A DNA stretch of 12,796 bases from CAYUKK01 sp964445305 (GCA_964445305.1 CAYUKK010000201.1:1-12796), one strand, 5' to 3'. Positions 1-6,973 are shown, numbered from the stretch's first letter. Numbers and translations are program-made. Notes: generated from the letters alone by a model not told the origin.

Positions 1-444
1 GCCGAAGGGGGAGATGTGGTCTTGGCCGGCGAGGTCGCCTTCATCGGCCAATCCGAGCGGACAAACGCTCCGGGGCTCAAGCAAATGTCCCGTTTGCTCG
101 AGTCGATGGGCTATGAGGTCCGGGCTCTCCTTCTTCCCCCTCCCCACCTCCACATCGGGGGCGCCATGAGCATCGTCGATTCGGATACCATCCTGTGCTG
201 CGGCCGCCTCTTTCCTCCCCGCTTTTTTTCCGGGTTCAGGACCATCTCGGTTCGATGCCGCCATTCTGTGAGCGCCAATGTGATCTGCCTGGGTCAAAAA
301 GAAGTTATCGTTGAGAAAGAAAATACCGCCGCAGCCCGAGCTTTGGAGGGGGCCGGGTTTAAAGTCCATTCCCTCGACCTTTCCGAATTCGTCAAGGGAA
401 GGGGAGGGCCAACCTGCCTCATCCTGCCCCTTGACCGAGGCTGA
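1..444 (+). CDS. Arginine deiminase-superfamily hydrolase (DDAH-like), 5' partial
   Basis: This is the C-terminal 147 residues of a protein whose start lies left of the window; the frame is open from base 1, so the GTG at 16 is not a convincing start. The piece has the layout of dimethylargininase/amidinotransferase-fold enzymes. It shows an EGGDV motif at the left edge, then an FIGQSERTN strand-turn segment, a His in PHLHIGG (codon 151-153) aligning with the catalytic His of DDAH, and SANVICL. It ends with DLSEFVKGRGGPTCL, whose Cys (codon 415-417) aligns with the catalytic Cys near the C-terminus. These cytosolic enzymes hydrolyse guanidino compounds such as methylated arginines or arginine. 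Substrate-determining residues are mostly in the missing N-terminal part, so arginine deiminase, DDAH or another amidinohydrolase activity cannot be separated. The next gene starts 24 nt downstream on the same strand, so cotranscription is possible. Confidence 0.82.
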   Translation, partial: AEGGDVVLAGEVAFIGQSERTNAPGLKQMSRLLESMGYEVRALLLPPPHLHIGGAMSIVDSDTILCCGRLFPPRFFSGFRTISVRCRHSVSANVICLGQKEVIVEKENTAAARALEGAGFKVHSLDLSEFVKGRGGPTCLILPLDRG

Positions 445-468
445 GATAAAAAAGAGAGGAGAAAAGTA

Positions 469-2763
469 ATGCCTCAACTCAAAGAAAAATTCTCCTGGCT
501 GAGGAAGGGCAAGGGCATCGGTTGCTTTGTTCTCGCCATGATGAGCGTCACGTCGAGCAATCTTGCTCAGGAAATGGGTTATCTCCTGGCTGACGATGCC
601 TTTGCCTCGGTATGGTGGTCCGAGGGCGCTTATAAAATCAAAAGAGACGACCCCATTCCCAAGAATAAATCCACCGCTGTGGAAATAGCTGCTGCCCGCC
701 GCGAGGACGAACCCTTTCTCCTCGTCCTCCGTCCCAAGAAGCGCCTCGAAGATGTGCGAATAGAGGTTTCTTCTCTTCTCGGGCCGAATGGCTTTGAGAT
801 TTCCTCCAGTCGTGTTTCTATTTTCCATGTTGGCTATGTCCGAGTGGTCATGCCGACGGATGAGCTGGGAGCGCCAGGTTTCTGGCCCGACCCCCTTCCC
901 CCTTACGAAGGCCCTTTCTCAGCCTGTGCTTCAGAAAATCACAGCTTCTGGATTACCGTTCGTGTTCCGGCCGAGGCAGAAGCCGGCGAATACCGGGGGA
1001 AGCTCATCCTCTCTTCGGGGGAATGGCAAAAAGAGCTTTCGGTGAGGCTCAGGGTCTGGGATTTCATCCTCCCTCGAGAAACGCATCTCCGCTCCTCTTT
1101 CGGTATCCACATCGGCGATATCCGACGTTATCACAACCTTGAAACTCGCCAGGAGCTTGAGGAAGTGGTCGACCTCTATTACCAGAATCTCCGCGACCAT
1201 CGGGTGGCCCCAACCTCTCCCTTTGACCTCTATCCTATAAAACTGAAAATAAAGGGAATCTCCTGGACAGGCGGTGAATTTGTCCGCGATACCGTTCATG
1301 GAGGGCGTCGGGCCTTGAAAATCAGTGACAAGGTGGTTTTCTCCAACATCGAGGCCGTTTACGCCGATCCAATCGCCATCCAGCCCGATCAAGGTTATAA
1401 GCTGAGCTGGTTTGTCCGCGCCGAAACAGCGCCAAACCCGTATACCGTCCTTATCCAGGGCTATAACGCCGAGGGTGAATTCCTCCCTCCGGGAAATATC
1501 CTCAAAATCTTTGATGCGCCACTCGAATGGAAGCAAGAGACGCTGGAAATCCCGCGATTTTTCCCTGGCCTCAGAACGGTCACGCTCCATTTCTTTCCGG
1601 CTTTCCGAGACGAAAGGGGGACGACCCAGGGGACGATTTACCTCGATGACGTTTTCTTTGGCCTCTCGTCGGACCAGACGAACCTCCTTCGAGGCGGCGA
1701 TTTTGAGATGGATGAAAATAGCTTCGCCGTTGAGGTCGATTTCACTGACTTCGACAGGGCGGCCCGTCGCTATCTCGACGAGTTTGGCTTCAACGCTTTT
1801 AACCTTCGGCTCGAGGGTCTGCCTGGCGGCTCCTTCTATCATCAGGAGGAGGGAATTCTGGGAGGATTCCGGCAGGGAACACCTGAATACGACAAACTCC
1901 TCAGCCTTTACCTCAAACAGGTGGAAGACCACTTGGCTGAGCATGGCTGGCTGGGTAAAGAATACATCTACTGGTTCGATGAGCCTGACCCGGAAGACTA
2001 TCCTTTTGTCCGACAAGGGATGGAGCTTATCCGGCGGGCAGCGCCGCGCTTAACCCGGTTCATCACCGAGCATCGACCGGGCCCTGATATCATGGATGTG
2101 AGCGAGATGAGCTGCACCATTTTCAATCGCGTCAACCCAGAGGCGGTCGCCGAGCTCAGCCCGAAGGGCCGGGAATTCTGGTCCTATCTCTGCACGGGCC
2201 CGAAGGCACCCTGGGTAACTCTCTTCATCGACCATCCGTCCATAAACCTCCGCATCTGGTGCTGGATGTCCTATAAGTTCGGGCTGAAGGGGATTCTCGT
2301 CTGGCGAGCCAACTACTGGAATAGCCCGACCGTCTTTCCCCCTGAGTGCCCCCAGAACCCCTGGGAAGACCCCATGTCCTATACGGTTGGCTATGGGACG
2401 CCCTACGGCCAGGTTCTCCATTGGGGAAACGGCGACGGAAGGTTTCTCTACCCGCCTAACCGGAACGGCTGGCGGGACAAAACAAAATATCTCCAAGGGC
2501 CGGTTAATTCCATCCGGTGGGAGATTTTGAGAGAGGGGATGGAAGATTATGAATACCTGTGGCTGCTTGAGGAGGCGGTAAAGAATGCGCCTCGAGAAAA
2601 GGGTGAGCTCGCCGAGCTGGGCAAAAAGCTCCTCCGGCTCCCTGAGACGATTCTTAAGAGTGGCCAGGATTATACAAAGAACCCGAAAACCCTCCTCGAT
2701 TACCGGAAAAGGCTGGCCGAGATTCTGGAGAAATTCTACGGCCGGGCAGGAGAAGGAAGTTAG
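469..2763 (+). CDS. Secreted DUF4091 / GH123-like glycoside hydrolase with inserted carbohydrate-binding-like module
   Basis: This is a 764-aa exported protein. Residues 1-33 form a basic-then-hydrophobic signal peptide with a plausible cleavage at NLA|QE. Residues ~35-200 look like the N-terminal beta-sandwich of GH123-type proteins (VPAEAEAGEYRGKL, then a strand ending DFILP). A TIM-barrel-like region begins near 205. It is interrupted at ~263-397 by a jelly-roll, carbohydrate-binding-like segment ending TIYLDDVFFG, and resumes near 425. YWFDEP places an Asp504-Glu505 pair where GH123 beta-N-acetylgalactosaminidases carry their catalytic Asp-Glu. The C-terminal ~150 residues (GLKGILVWRANYW, then REGMEDYEYLWLLEE) are typical of DUF4091. 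Activity on an N-acetylhexosamine glycan is an inference; many DUF4091 proteins are uncharacterised. An AGAGGAG-type ribosome site precedes the ATG. The stop is one base before the Crp/Fnr gene start, so the two are probably cotranscribed. Confidence 0.85.
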   Translation: MPQLKEKFSWLRKGKGIGCFVLAMMSVTSSNLAQEMGYLLADDAFASVWWSEGAYKIKRDDPIPKNKSTAVEIAAARREDEPFLLVLRPKKRLEDVRIEVSSLLGPNGFEISSSRVSIFHVGYVRVVMPTDELGAPGFWPDPLPPYEGPFSACASENHSFWITVRVPAEAEAGEYRGKLILSSGEWQKELSVRLRVWDFILPRETHLRSSFGIHIGDIRRYHNLETRQELEEVVDLYYQNLRDHRVAPTSPFDLYPIKLKIKGISWTGGEFVRDTVHGGRRALKISDKVVFSNIEAVYADPIAIQPDQGYKLSWFVRAETAPNPYTVLIQGYNAEGEFLPPGNILKIFDAPLEWKQETLEIPRFFPGLRTVTLHFFPAFRDERGTTQGTIYLDDVFFGLSSDQTNLLRGGDFEMDENSFAVEVDFTDFDRAARRYLDEFGFNAFNLRLEGLPGGSFYHQEEGILGGFRQGTPEYDKLLSLYLKQVEDHLAEHGWLGKEYIYWFDEPDPEDYPFVRQGMELIRRAAPRLTRFITEHRPGPDIMDVSEMSCTIFNRVNPEAVAELSPKGREFWSYLCTGPKAPWVTLFIDHPSINLRIWCWMSYKFGLKGILVWRANYWNSPTVFPPECPQNPWEDPMSYTVGYGTPYGQVLHWGNGDGRFLYPPNRNGWRDKTKYLQGPVNSIRWEILREGMEDYEYLWLLEEAVKNAPREKGELAELGKKLLRLPETILKSGQDYTKNPKTLLDYRKRLAEILEKFYGRAGEGS

Positions 2764-2764
2764 A

Positions 2765-3385
2765 ATGGAAACCCTTCCTCAAGAGATCCGGTCGCTGGGA
2801 GTAAAGCGGCAATACAGAAAGAAATCGCTCTTCTTCAGCGCCGGGGAGGAATCGCGCGGCTTCTTCTACGTCCTGGCGGGCGAAATTCGGGTTTTTCGAA
2901 TGGACGAAAAGGCCCGCGAGGTTGAGGTGGCGCGGTTTCGACCGGGTGATTTCTTCGGCGAAGCCGCTGCCTTCGCCTCAGCTACATATCCGGCTTTTGC
3001 TGAAGCGATATGCGACTCAGAGGTCCTCTATTTCGACAGAGAAGTCTTCTTGAAGAAGCTCGAGAAAAACCCTGCTTTAGCCCGTTATTTCCTCAACCTT
3101 CTCGCCCGCAAGTGCCTTATCCTCAACGAGAGGATTGAGTCGCTCGGGCTCCTCACTGTTCGCCAGCGTTTGGCCCAGTACCTCTTAGCCCACTGTTCTG
3201 GCCAGATGGCCTGTCTCATTGAGCTCAGCATCAAGAAAGCCGAATTGGCCCGGCTTCTGGGCACAGCCAGCGAGACGTTGTCGCGAAACCTGAGGGCGCT
3301 TGAGCGTCACGGACTCATAGAGGTCTGCGGCCGCTCCATCCGGGTTAAGGACTGTTTTGGGTTGCGCCGGGAAATCGTCGGCTGA
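2765..3385 (+). CDS. Crp/Fnr-family transcriptional regulator, FNR-type recognition helix
   Basis: This is a 206-aa cytosolic regulator. The ATG at 2765 is chosen because it follows a purine-rich AGGAGAAGGAAG site, lies one base after the upstream stop, and starts the conserved domain; an in-frame longer start at 2585 would only add shadow sequence. Residues ~10-110 form a cyclic-nucleotide-binding-type beta-barrel (GDFFGEAAAF at 61-70). The Arg-Ser pair that binds cAMP phosphate in CRP is replaced (PAFA), so cAMP is unlikely. Residues ~112-132 are the dimer helix. Residues ~133-200 are an HTH_Crp domain with recognition helix SETLSRNL. Glu170, Ser173 and Arg174 match the E-xx-SR signature of FNR, which reads TTGA half-sites. 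There is no N-terminal Cys cluster (first Cys at 83), so it is not an FNR-like 4Fe-4S oxygen sensor. HcpR/DNR-like sensing of NO or nitrosative stress is a reasonable guess. A matching palindrome follows directly at 3387. Confidence 0.9.
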   Translation: METLPQEIRSLGVKRQYRKKSLFFSAGEESRGFFYVLAGEIRVFRMDEKAREVEVARFRPGDFFGEAAAFASATYPAFAEAICDSEVLYFDREVFLKKLEKNPALARYFLNLLARKCLILNERIESLGLLTVRQRLAQYLLAHCSGQMACLIELSIKKAELARLLGTASETLSRNLRALERHGLIEVCGRSIRVKDCFGLRREIVG

Positions 3386-3386
3386 T

Positions 3387-3400
3387 TTGACTTAAGTCAA
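3387..3400. promoter_or_regulatory. FNR/DNR-type operator palindrome
   Basis: TTGACTTAAGTCAA is a perfect 14-bp palindrome with the TTGA-N6-TCAA layout of FNR-type sites (FNR consensus TTGATnnnnATCAA). It begins two bases after the stop of the Crp/Fnr gene. Its centre (3393/3394) is about 41 bp upstream of the start predicted from the TAAAAT -10 box at 3423-3428, which is the class II activator geometry. The likely ligand is the regulator encoded just upstream. Confidence 0.75.
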
Positions 3401-3422
3401 GGAAATTCCCTGCCGTCCCCGT

Positions 3423-3428
3423 TAAAAT
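3423..3428 (+). promoter_or_regulatory. Predicted -10 box of the ferredoxin gene
   Basis: TAAAAT matches the -10 consensus at five of six positions. There is no good -35 hexamer at 17 bp, which is usual for promoters that depend on a class II activator. The predicted transcription start is A3434 or T3435, giving a leader of about 28 nt that contains the AAAGGAGG ribosome site at 3449-3456. Confidence 0.5.
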
Positions 3429-3462
3429 CCTCTATGTGGTCGACTGAGAAAGGAGGGCCATC

Positions 3463-4275
3463 ATGGCCAAAAGAAAAATCATCGAGATTTATCGGGATAA
3501 GTGCGATGGGTGTGGCCTCTGCACCACCGCCTGCGCAGAAGGCGCCCTGGCCCTGGATAAGGAGAACAAGGCAGTCCTGGTCAGGGAAATTTATTGTGAC
3601 GGGATGGGCGCTTGCCTCGACGTCTGTCCGACAGGAGCTCTCAAAATCGTAGAAAGAGAAAGCGAGGACTACGACCCCCGGGCCACTTACGAACACGTTC
3701 TCCAGATGAGGGGAAAAGAAGCGGCCAAGTTTGTCCATGGAGTCGGAGAAGAAAGCCATCCTCATTCGCAGCCTCACCCTCATAACCCAAACCCACAAAG
3801 CTCTTTTTCCGGTTGTCCAGGAAGCGCGGCCTGCGAAATCCCCGGCGAGATTGAAACCGAGGACGAACGCACCGTCTCCACCCGCTCAGAGCTCCGTCAA
3901 TGGCCCATCCAGCTCCATCTCGTCTCGCCGTATGCGCCCTATTTCGATGGGAGTGACCTCCTCATCGCCGCCGACTGCACGGCTTTTGCCCTGGGAAGCT
4001 TCCATCAGGACCTCCTCAAGGGAAAAAGACTCATCATCGCTTGCCCGAAGCTCGACGAAACCGAGGGCTACGTAGGAAAACTGGCCGAAATCATCCGGTT
4101 CAACAAGCCACGCTCCCTCACGGTGGCTATCATGACCGTACCCTGCTGTTCCGGGCTTTACCGCATCGTCGAACGGGCTGCAGAGCTCTCCGGCGTGAAA
4201 ATCGAGCCCAACAAAAAGGTCATCGGCCTCGACGGAAGGATTGTTTCCACCCACGGCATGGCCAGCCCTCGATAG
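3463..4275 (+). CDS. Ferredoxin-type 4Fe-4S protein with Cys-rich C-terminal domain
   Basis: This is a 270-aa cytosolic iron-sulfur protein with a strong AAAGGAGG site six bases before the ATG. Residues 10-60 are a bacterial two-cluster ferredoxin domain. The first motif is complete (Cys14, 17, 20, 24). The second has Cys45, 51 and 55 but Met48 where the second Cys should be, so together with a remote Cys it may hold a 3Fe-4S or an unusual cluster. Residues ~92-112 form a His/Pro/Asn-rich linker (HPHSQPHPHNPNP). GCPGS (Cys118) follows, then a roughly 140-residue alpha/beta domain with ADCTAFA (Cys172), CPKLDE (Cys194) and VPCCSG (Cys228-229). From memory, similar two-part proteins occur in anaerobes near hybrid-cluster protein or Crp/Fnr genes; their function is not established. 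An electron-transfer or redox-stress role is inferred from the ferredoxin domain and the FNR-type promoter. Confidence 0.85.
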   Translation: MAKRKIIEIYRDKCDGCGLCTTACAEGALALDKENKAVLVREIYCDGMGACLDVCPTGALKIVERESEDYDPRATYEHVLQMRGKEAAKFVHGVGEESHPHSQPHPHNPNPQSSFSGCPGSAACEIPGEIETEDERTVSTRSELRQWPIQLHLVSPYAPYFDGSDLLIAADCTAFALGSFHQDLLKGKRLIIACPKLDETEGYVGKLAEIIRFNKPRSLTVAIMTVPCCSGLYRIVERAAELSGVKIEPNKKVIGLDGRIVSTHGMASPR

Positions 4276-4312
4276 CGTTTTGCTTCTTCAAAGCTTTCGC
4301 GGGGACATCACC

Positions 4313-4336
4313 AGCTGAGTCGGTGTCGATTCAGCT
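4313..4336. repeat. Short inverted repeat between convergent genes
   Basis: AGCTGA (4313-4318) and TCAGCT (4331-4336) form a 6-bp stem with a 12-nt loop in the 60-bp gap between the convergent ferredoxin and CBM9-like genes. There is no T-run on either side, so a terminator role is only possible. Confidence 0.25.
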
Positions 4337-5175
4337 CATCCTTTCCTGGCTAATTGCACGCTCACCCAAAAGGCATATTTTTTGAAATAGTTGCTTGGCA
4401 CGTTAAATTCCGTATCGAGAGTTCGTTCCCTCCGCAAGACCTCCTCGATCCGGGCGTCGGGAGCACCCTGTTGTTCTGCCTTTTCCTGCAATCTTTTTAG
4501 CCTCTCTTTTTTCATCTCCTCCGTCAGGCCGCCCCATTCGAAACCCACATGGATGATTTGGCCTCCCCTTGCTCCTGATGGGAGATCAAGATTTTTTCCA
4601 ACTGGAAAGGGGAAGATGAATTCATAGGTCACCCGGTCTGCAGTTGACATGGACCTGAACCGCGCGGGAGGATGCTCCTCGTTGCTAACCAACCTCAAGG
4701 GACTATCTTTTTGGTGGATAACTTGAACGATATGAATAGGATGAAAGGCCTTTTGCTTTAATTGTTCTTTTTCTTCTTCAGGGATGGCTCTTCTTTGTTG
4801 AGACAGGATATTAAGGAATGTCTCCGTCGGGACACTCTTTTTTAAGAATCTTATCCCGTAGTCCTTTTTTCCCTTTTCTGGGCTGAGCCAGACGGTCATG
4901 CCGGTTTCGGCAATCGAACTCAAGTAGCTCACGTCGTTGAATTGAAAAAGAATATAGAGATTCTTCTCATCGTTTCTGAAACCGTAATTGACCCTGTACT
5001 TTTTTTCAAAGCAGACGGCCGCTTCACCCCACTCCTCATCAGAGCCGTCGATGATTACGGGAGCTAAAGCCCAGGCGCTGAGGACCTCCTTTCTTTCTGA
5101 ATACCCTGGACAAAAAAATGCCAGAGTGAGAAAGGAGAAGCAAAACGCCCCTACCCACCACGCTCTTTCTTTCAT
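4336..5175 (-). CDS. Secreted CBM9/DOMON-like protein, function unknown
   Basis: This is a 279-aa exported protein. Residues 1-26 form a signal peptide (MKER, then an aromatic-rich hydrophobic core to FFCPGYS, likely cleaved before Glu27). Cys22 lacks a proper lipobox (AFFC), so a lipoprotein is unlikely. Residues ~34-80 (PVIIDGSDEEWGEA, then YGFRNDEKNLYILFQFND) are the typical opening of the CBM9-like/DOMON fold: a sugar- or haem-binding beta-sandwich with an I-DG-x-x-EW start and an LYI-x-x-x-x-D strand. The rest includes a charged helix (~215-250, EEMKKERLKRLQEKAEQQ) and ends FWVSVQLARKG. No catalytic motif is visible. It is divergent from the beta-propeller gene and convergent with the ferredoxin gene. 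A surface glycan-binding role fits the fold, but no ligand can be read from the sequence. Confidence 0.75.
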   Translation of the reverse strand: MKERAWWVGAFCFSFLTLAFFCPGYSERKEVLSAWALAPVIIDGSDEEWGEAAVCFEKKYRVNYGFRNDEKNLYILFQFNDVSYLSSIAETGMTVWLSPEKGKKDYGIRFLKKSVPTETFLNILSQQRRAIPEEEKEQLKQKAFHPIHIVQVIHQKDSPLRLVSNEEHPPARFRSMSTADRVTYEFIFPFPVGKNLDLPSGARGGQIIHVGFEWGGLTEEMKKERLKRLQEKAEQQGAPDARIEEVLRRERTLDTEFNVPSNYFKKYAFWVSVQLARKG

Positions 5176-5528
5176 TTCCCTTTTCTTATTATACCACCAT
5201 GTTTAACCATCGAAAACTATCCGGCGCGCGGCCCGTTTTGGCCCGGGGAAGGCAATCGGTGGAGCGTGTTCATCCCCAGGCTCTCCGGGCAGCCCGTTCG
5301 AGGTTTTGGCCGGAAGAAACGAAGGATGGGCGATGAACCAAAATAGGTCATAGATTTACTTTACCTTCCATTTTATAATTCTCATAGAAAAGCAATCTAT
5401 ACTGACGAGAAGCGAAACCTCATGAAAATCCGCGTCATGAAGGACAACGCTTCAGGGCCATCTTATCCTATCTCATCTCGGATGAGGATCGAGGAAGGAA
5501 AATATCTCCAAGACCGGAGGCGGGTAGC
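5176..5528. other. Divergent intergenic region (353 bp)
   Basis: This region separates the minus-strand CBM9-like gene from the plus-strand propeller. Visible elements are TATAAT boxes on both strands (minus at 5188-5193, plus at 5374-5379), a GC-rich segment at ~5220-5320 with small CCCG/CGGG hairpins, and a 36-codon ORF running into the propeller start. I recognise no RNA family or mobile element. Confidence 0.5.
5374..5379 (+). promoter_or_regulatory. Candidate -10 box for the propeller transcript
   Basis: This is a perfect TATAAT hexamer in an AT-rich stretch about 150 bp upstream of the propeller start and 42 bp upstream of a small coupled ORF. The -35 region is poor (tagatt at 17 bp), so this is only a candidate. 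Confidence 0.35.
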
Positions 5529-5532
5529 ATGA
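5422..5532 (+). CDS. Possible 36-aa leader peptide coupled to the propeller gene
   Basis: An ATG at 5422 opens a 36-codon frame (begins MKIRVMKDNASGPSYP, ends RRRVA). Its stop overlaps the propeller start as ATGA (5529-5532), the usual geometry of translational coupling. The peptide is basic and has no membrane segment. Its own ribosome site is weak (GAGAAG at 5407-5412). A frame of this length can arise by chance, and the propeller has its own GGAGG site at 5516-5520, so this is only a candidate. Confidence 0.2.
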   Translation: MKIRVMKDNASGPSYPISSRMRIEEGKYLQDRRRVA

Positions 5533-6671
5533 AAAAGAAGGCTAGACCTTTCTGGCAGCATCTTTTTATTTTCGTCCTCCTAAGTCTATCCTTTTGGCTT
5601 CATCCAGCCAAGTTGGACGGCCAGAAAATGAGGACAGAAAACGGCATCCGCGTAATTTACAACCCTAAGCACCCGGTGCGATGGAAGGGAGCGCCGAGCC
5701 AATTGGTCCTTCACCAGGACCTCCTCATCGGTCGGGCCGCCGGAGAAGAGAGCGAAATGTTCTCGGACTTGAGGTCCGTTCAGGTGGACAACGAGGGAAA
5801 CATCTATGTCCTGGACTGGAAAGAAATCCATATCAAGGCCTTTGACAAGAACGGAAAGCATCTCAGGACGTTCGGGAAAAGAGGCCAGGGACCGGGAGAG
5901 ATCCAGCTGCCCACCCGGATGATCCTGACACCCGCCGGAAAGCTGGCCATTCTCGACAGTGGCAATAGGAAAATAGCCCTTTTCTCGCCGAACGGGGAAT
6001 GCCTGAAAGAAATCCCTTCAGCTAAATGGAGCCTTGTCAGGATTCGCCTGGATTCAAGAGACCATGTCTATGGCGATACCTTTTGGTTCGACGAAAAAGG
6101 CGTTGGGGAAAAGCTGCTCAAGTTCAACCCTGAATTAAACCTCCTTTCCACAATCCATGAGGTCTTCATAGAGCTCAAGCCTCCCAAGGTCAACCCCTTA
6201 CCCGATAGATTCGTCTATGACATCATGAAGGGGGACCATTTCCTCTGGGGGGTCACGTCCAAGTACGAACTCCTCATCCTGGACCCCGAGGGAAAGCCCA
6301 TCCGGAAAATCGTTAAAGATTATGACCCCGTTAGGGTCAAGGAAGAGGACAAAGAAAAGTTGATCAAGGATCTCTATGGAGATAAAGGTGTGCCGCCTGG
6401 CGTGACCCTGGAATGGCCGGCAAACTATGCACCTATGTATTCCTTGCTCGTCGATGACCAAGACCGCACGTTCATCCGGACTAACGCCAAGGACGCAAAC
6501 GGCCATTATTCCTACGATGTTTTTAGCCCTGAGGGCATCTGCTTTCTCAGCTTTACTCTTCCTGAAAAGGAAACCCTCATGGCCATAAAAAACGACAAAA
6601 TGTACTGCCTGATCAACGAAGGTGAAGAAGGAGTGCCTCAGGTCAAGCGCTATGCCCTCGAGTGGAGATGA
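5529..6671 (+). CDS. Secreted six-bladed beta-propeller (NHL-like) protein
   Basis: This is a 380-aa exported protein. The start is fixed by GGAGG at 5516-5520, eight bases before the ATG. Residues 1-~31 are a signal peptide (MKKKAR, then a hydrophobic core to FWLHPAK). NHL/6-bladed-propeller repeats follow, with blades of the form DNEGNIYVLDWKEIHIKAFDKNGKHLRTFG. The hallmark G-QGPGEIQLP loop lies at residues ~119-127, and the next blade reads GKLAILDSGNRKIALFSPNG. Members of this family are common as periplasmic or surface proteins in Bacteroidota, Acidobacteriota and related phyla; their ligands are mostly unknown. A paralogue with the same GKGQGPGEIQ loop lies at 8942-10087 on the other strand. 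No catalytic residues can be assigned. An 8-bp-stem hairpin lies about 45 nt past the stop. Confidence 0.85.
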   Translation: MKKKARPFWQHLFIFVLLSLSFWLHPAKLDGQKMRTENGIRVIYNPKHPVRWKGAPSQLVLHQDLLIGRAAGEESEMFSDLRSVQVDNEGNIYVLDWKEIHIKAFDKNGKHLRTFGKRGQGPGEIQLPTRMILTPAGKLAILDSGNRKIALFSPNGECLKEIPSAKWSLVRIRLDSRDHVYGDTFWFDEKGVGEKLLKFNPELNLLSTIHEVFIELKPPKVNPLPDRFVYDIMKGDHFLWGVTSKYELLILDPEGKPIRKIVKDYDPVRVKEEDKEKLIKDLYGDKGVPPGVTLEWPANYAPMYSLLVDDQDRTFIRTNAKDANGHYSYDVFSPEGICFLSFTLPEKETLMAIKNDKMYCLINEGEEGVPQVKRYALEWR

Positions 6672-6973
6672 GCCGAGGCAAGCAGAGACCAGTAAGGGCT
6701 CGGTCTGATGCCGAGGTCAAGGCCAGAGGGGTTCAAAACCTTGACCCGGTGAGTTTTAAACCTGAACTCGTCCTTTTAGCCAATGACCAGTGGGCGGGTC
6801 CAGCCCTCGGCCAGAAAGCCGTCTGCGCCGCCCTGCTTGAAGCCGGCTTAAGGTCCAGTCGCGAAGAACCTCAGCTTTCCACCCATCTCGTCTGGATGGC
6901 TAAAACGCGGCCCTTTCCTCCATCAGCGCCCGGTGCTGTGGGGGTTAAGGGACGAGGTATTGCCATTCGGTGA
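6668..6973 (+). CDS. Doubtful small ORF downstream of the propeller
   Basis: An ATG at 6668 overlaps the propeller stop as ATGA and opens a 101-codon frame (a GTG at 6662 is also in frame). The middle part (PELVLLANDQWAGPALGQKAV) has a plausible amino-acid make-up. The N-terminus is Arg-rich and the C-terminus Pro/Gly-rich, and I recognise no domain. The frame passes through a perfect 8-bp inverted repeat (6715-6746) that may terminate the propeller transcript. It could be a decayed gene remnant or chance. Confidence 0.2.
   Translation: MSRGKQRPVRARSDAEVKARGVQNLDPVSFKPELVLLANDQWAGPALGQKAVCAALLEAGLRSSREEPQLSTHLVWMAKTRPFPPSAPGAVGVKGRGIAIR
6715..6746 (+). terminator. Possible terminator hairpin after the propeller gene
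   Basis: GGTCAAGG (6715-6722) and CCTTGACC (6739-6746) form a perfect 8-bp stem with a 16-nt loop, 44 nt past the propeller stop. A short TTTT tract lies about seven bases downstream, so intrinsic termination would be weak. It could instead be a 3' stabilising stem. Confidence 0.3.

Noticed and set aside
931..2016. 361-codon open frame on the minus strand
   Set aside because: It lies wholly antisense to the well-supported DUF4091 gene, has no domain features, and mirrors the codon bias of the real frame.
2585..2764. 60-residue N-terminal extension of the Crp/Fnr protein
   Set aside because: It overlaps the DUF4091 gene in another frame and is Arg/Ser-rich, while a good ribosome site and ATG exist at 2765.
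4336..5175. Lipoprotein reading of the CBM9-like signal peptide
   Set aside because: The residues before Cys22 (AFF) do not meet the lipobox rule.
5188..5193. Perfect TATAAT on the minus strand upstream of the CBM9-like gene
   Set aside because: It is only about 12 bases from the start codon, which leaves almost no leader, and no matching -35 is visible.
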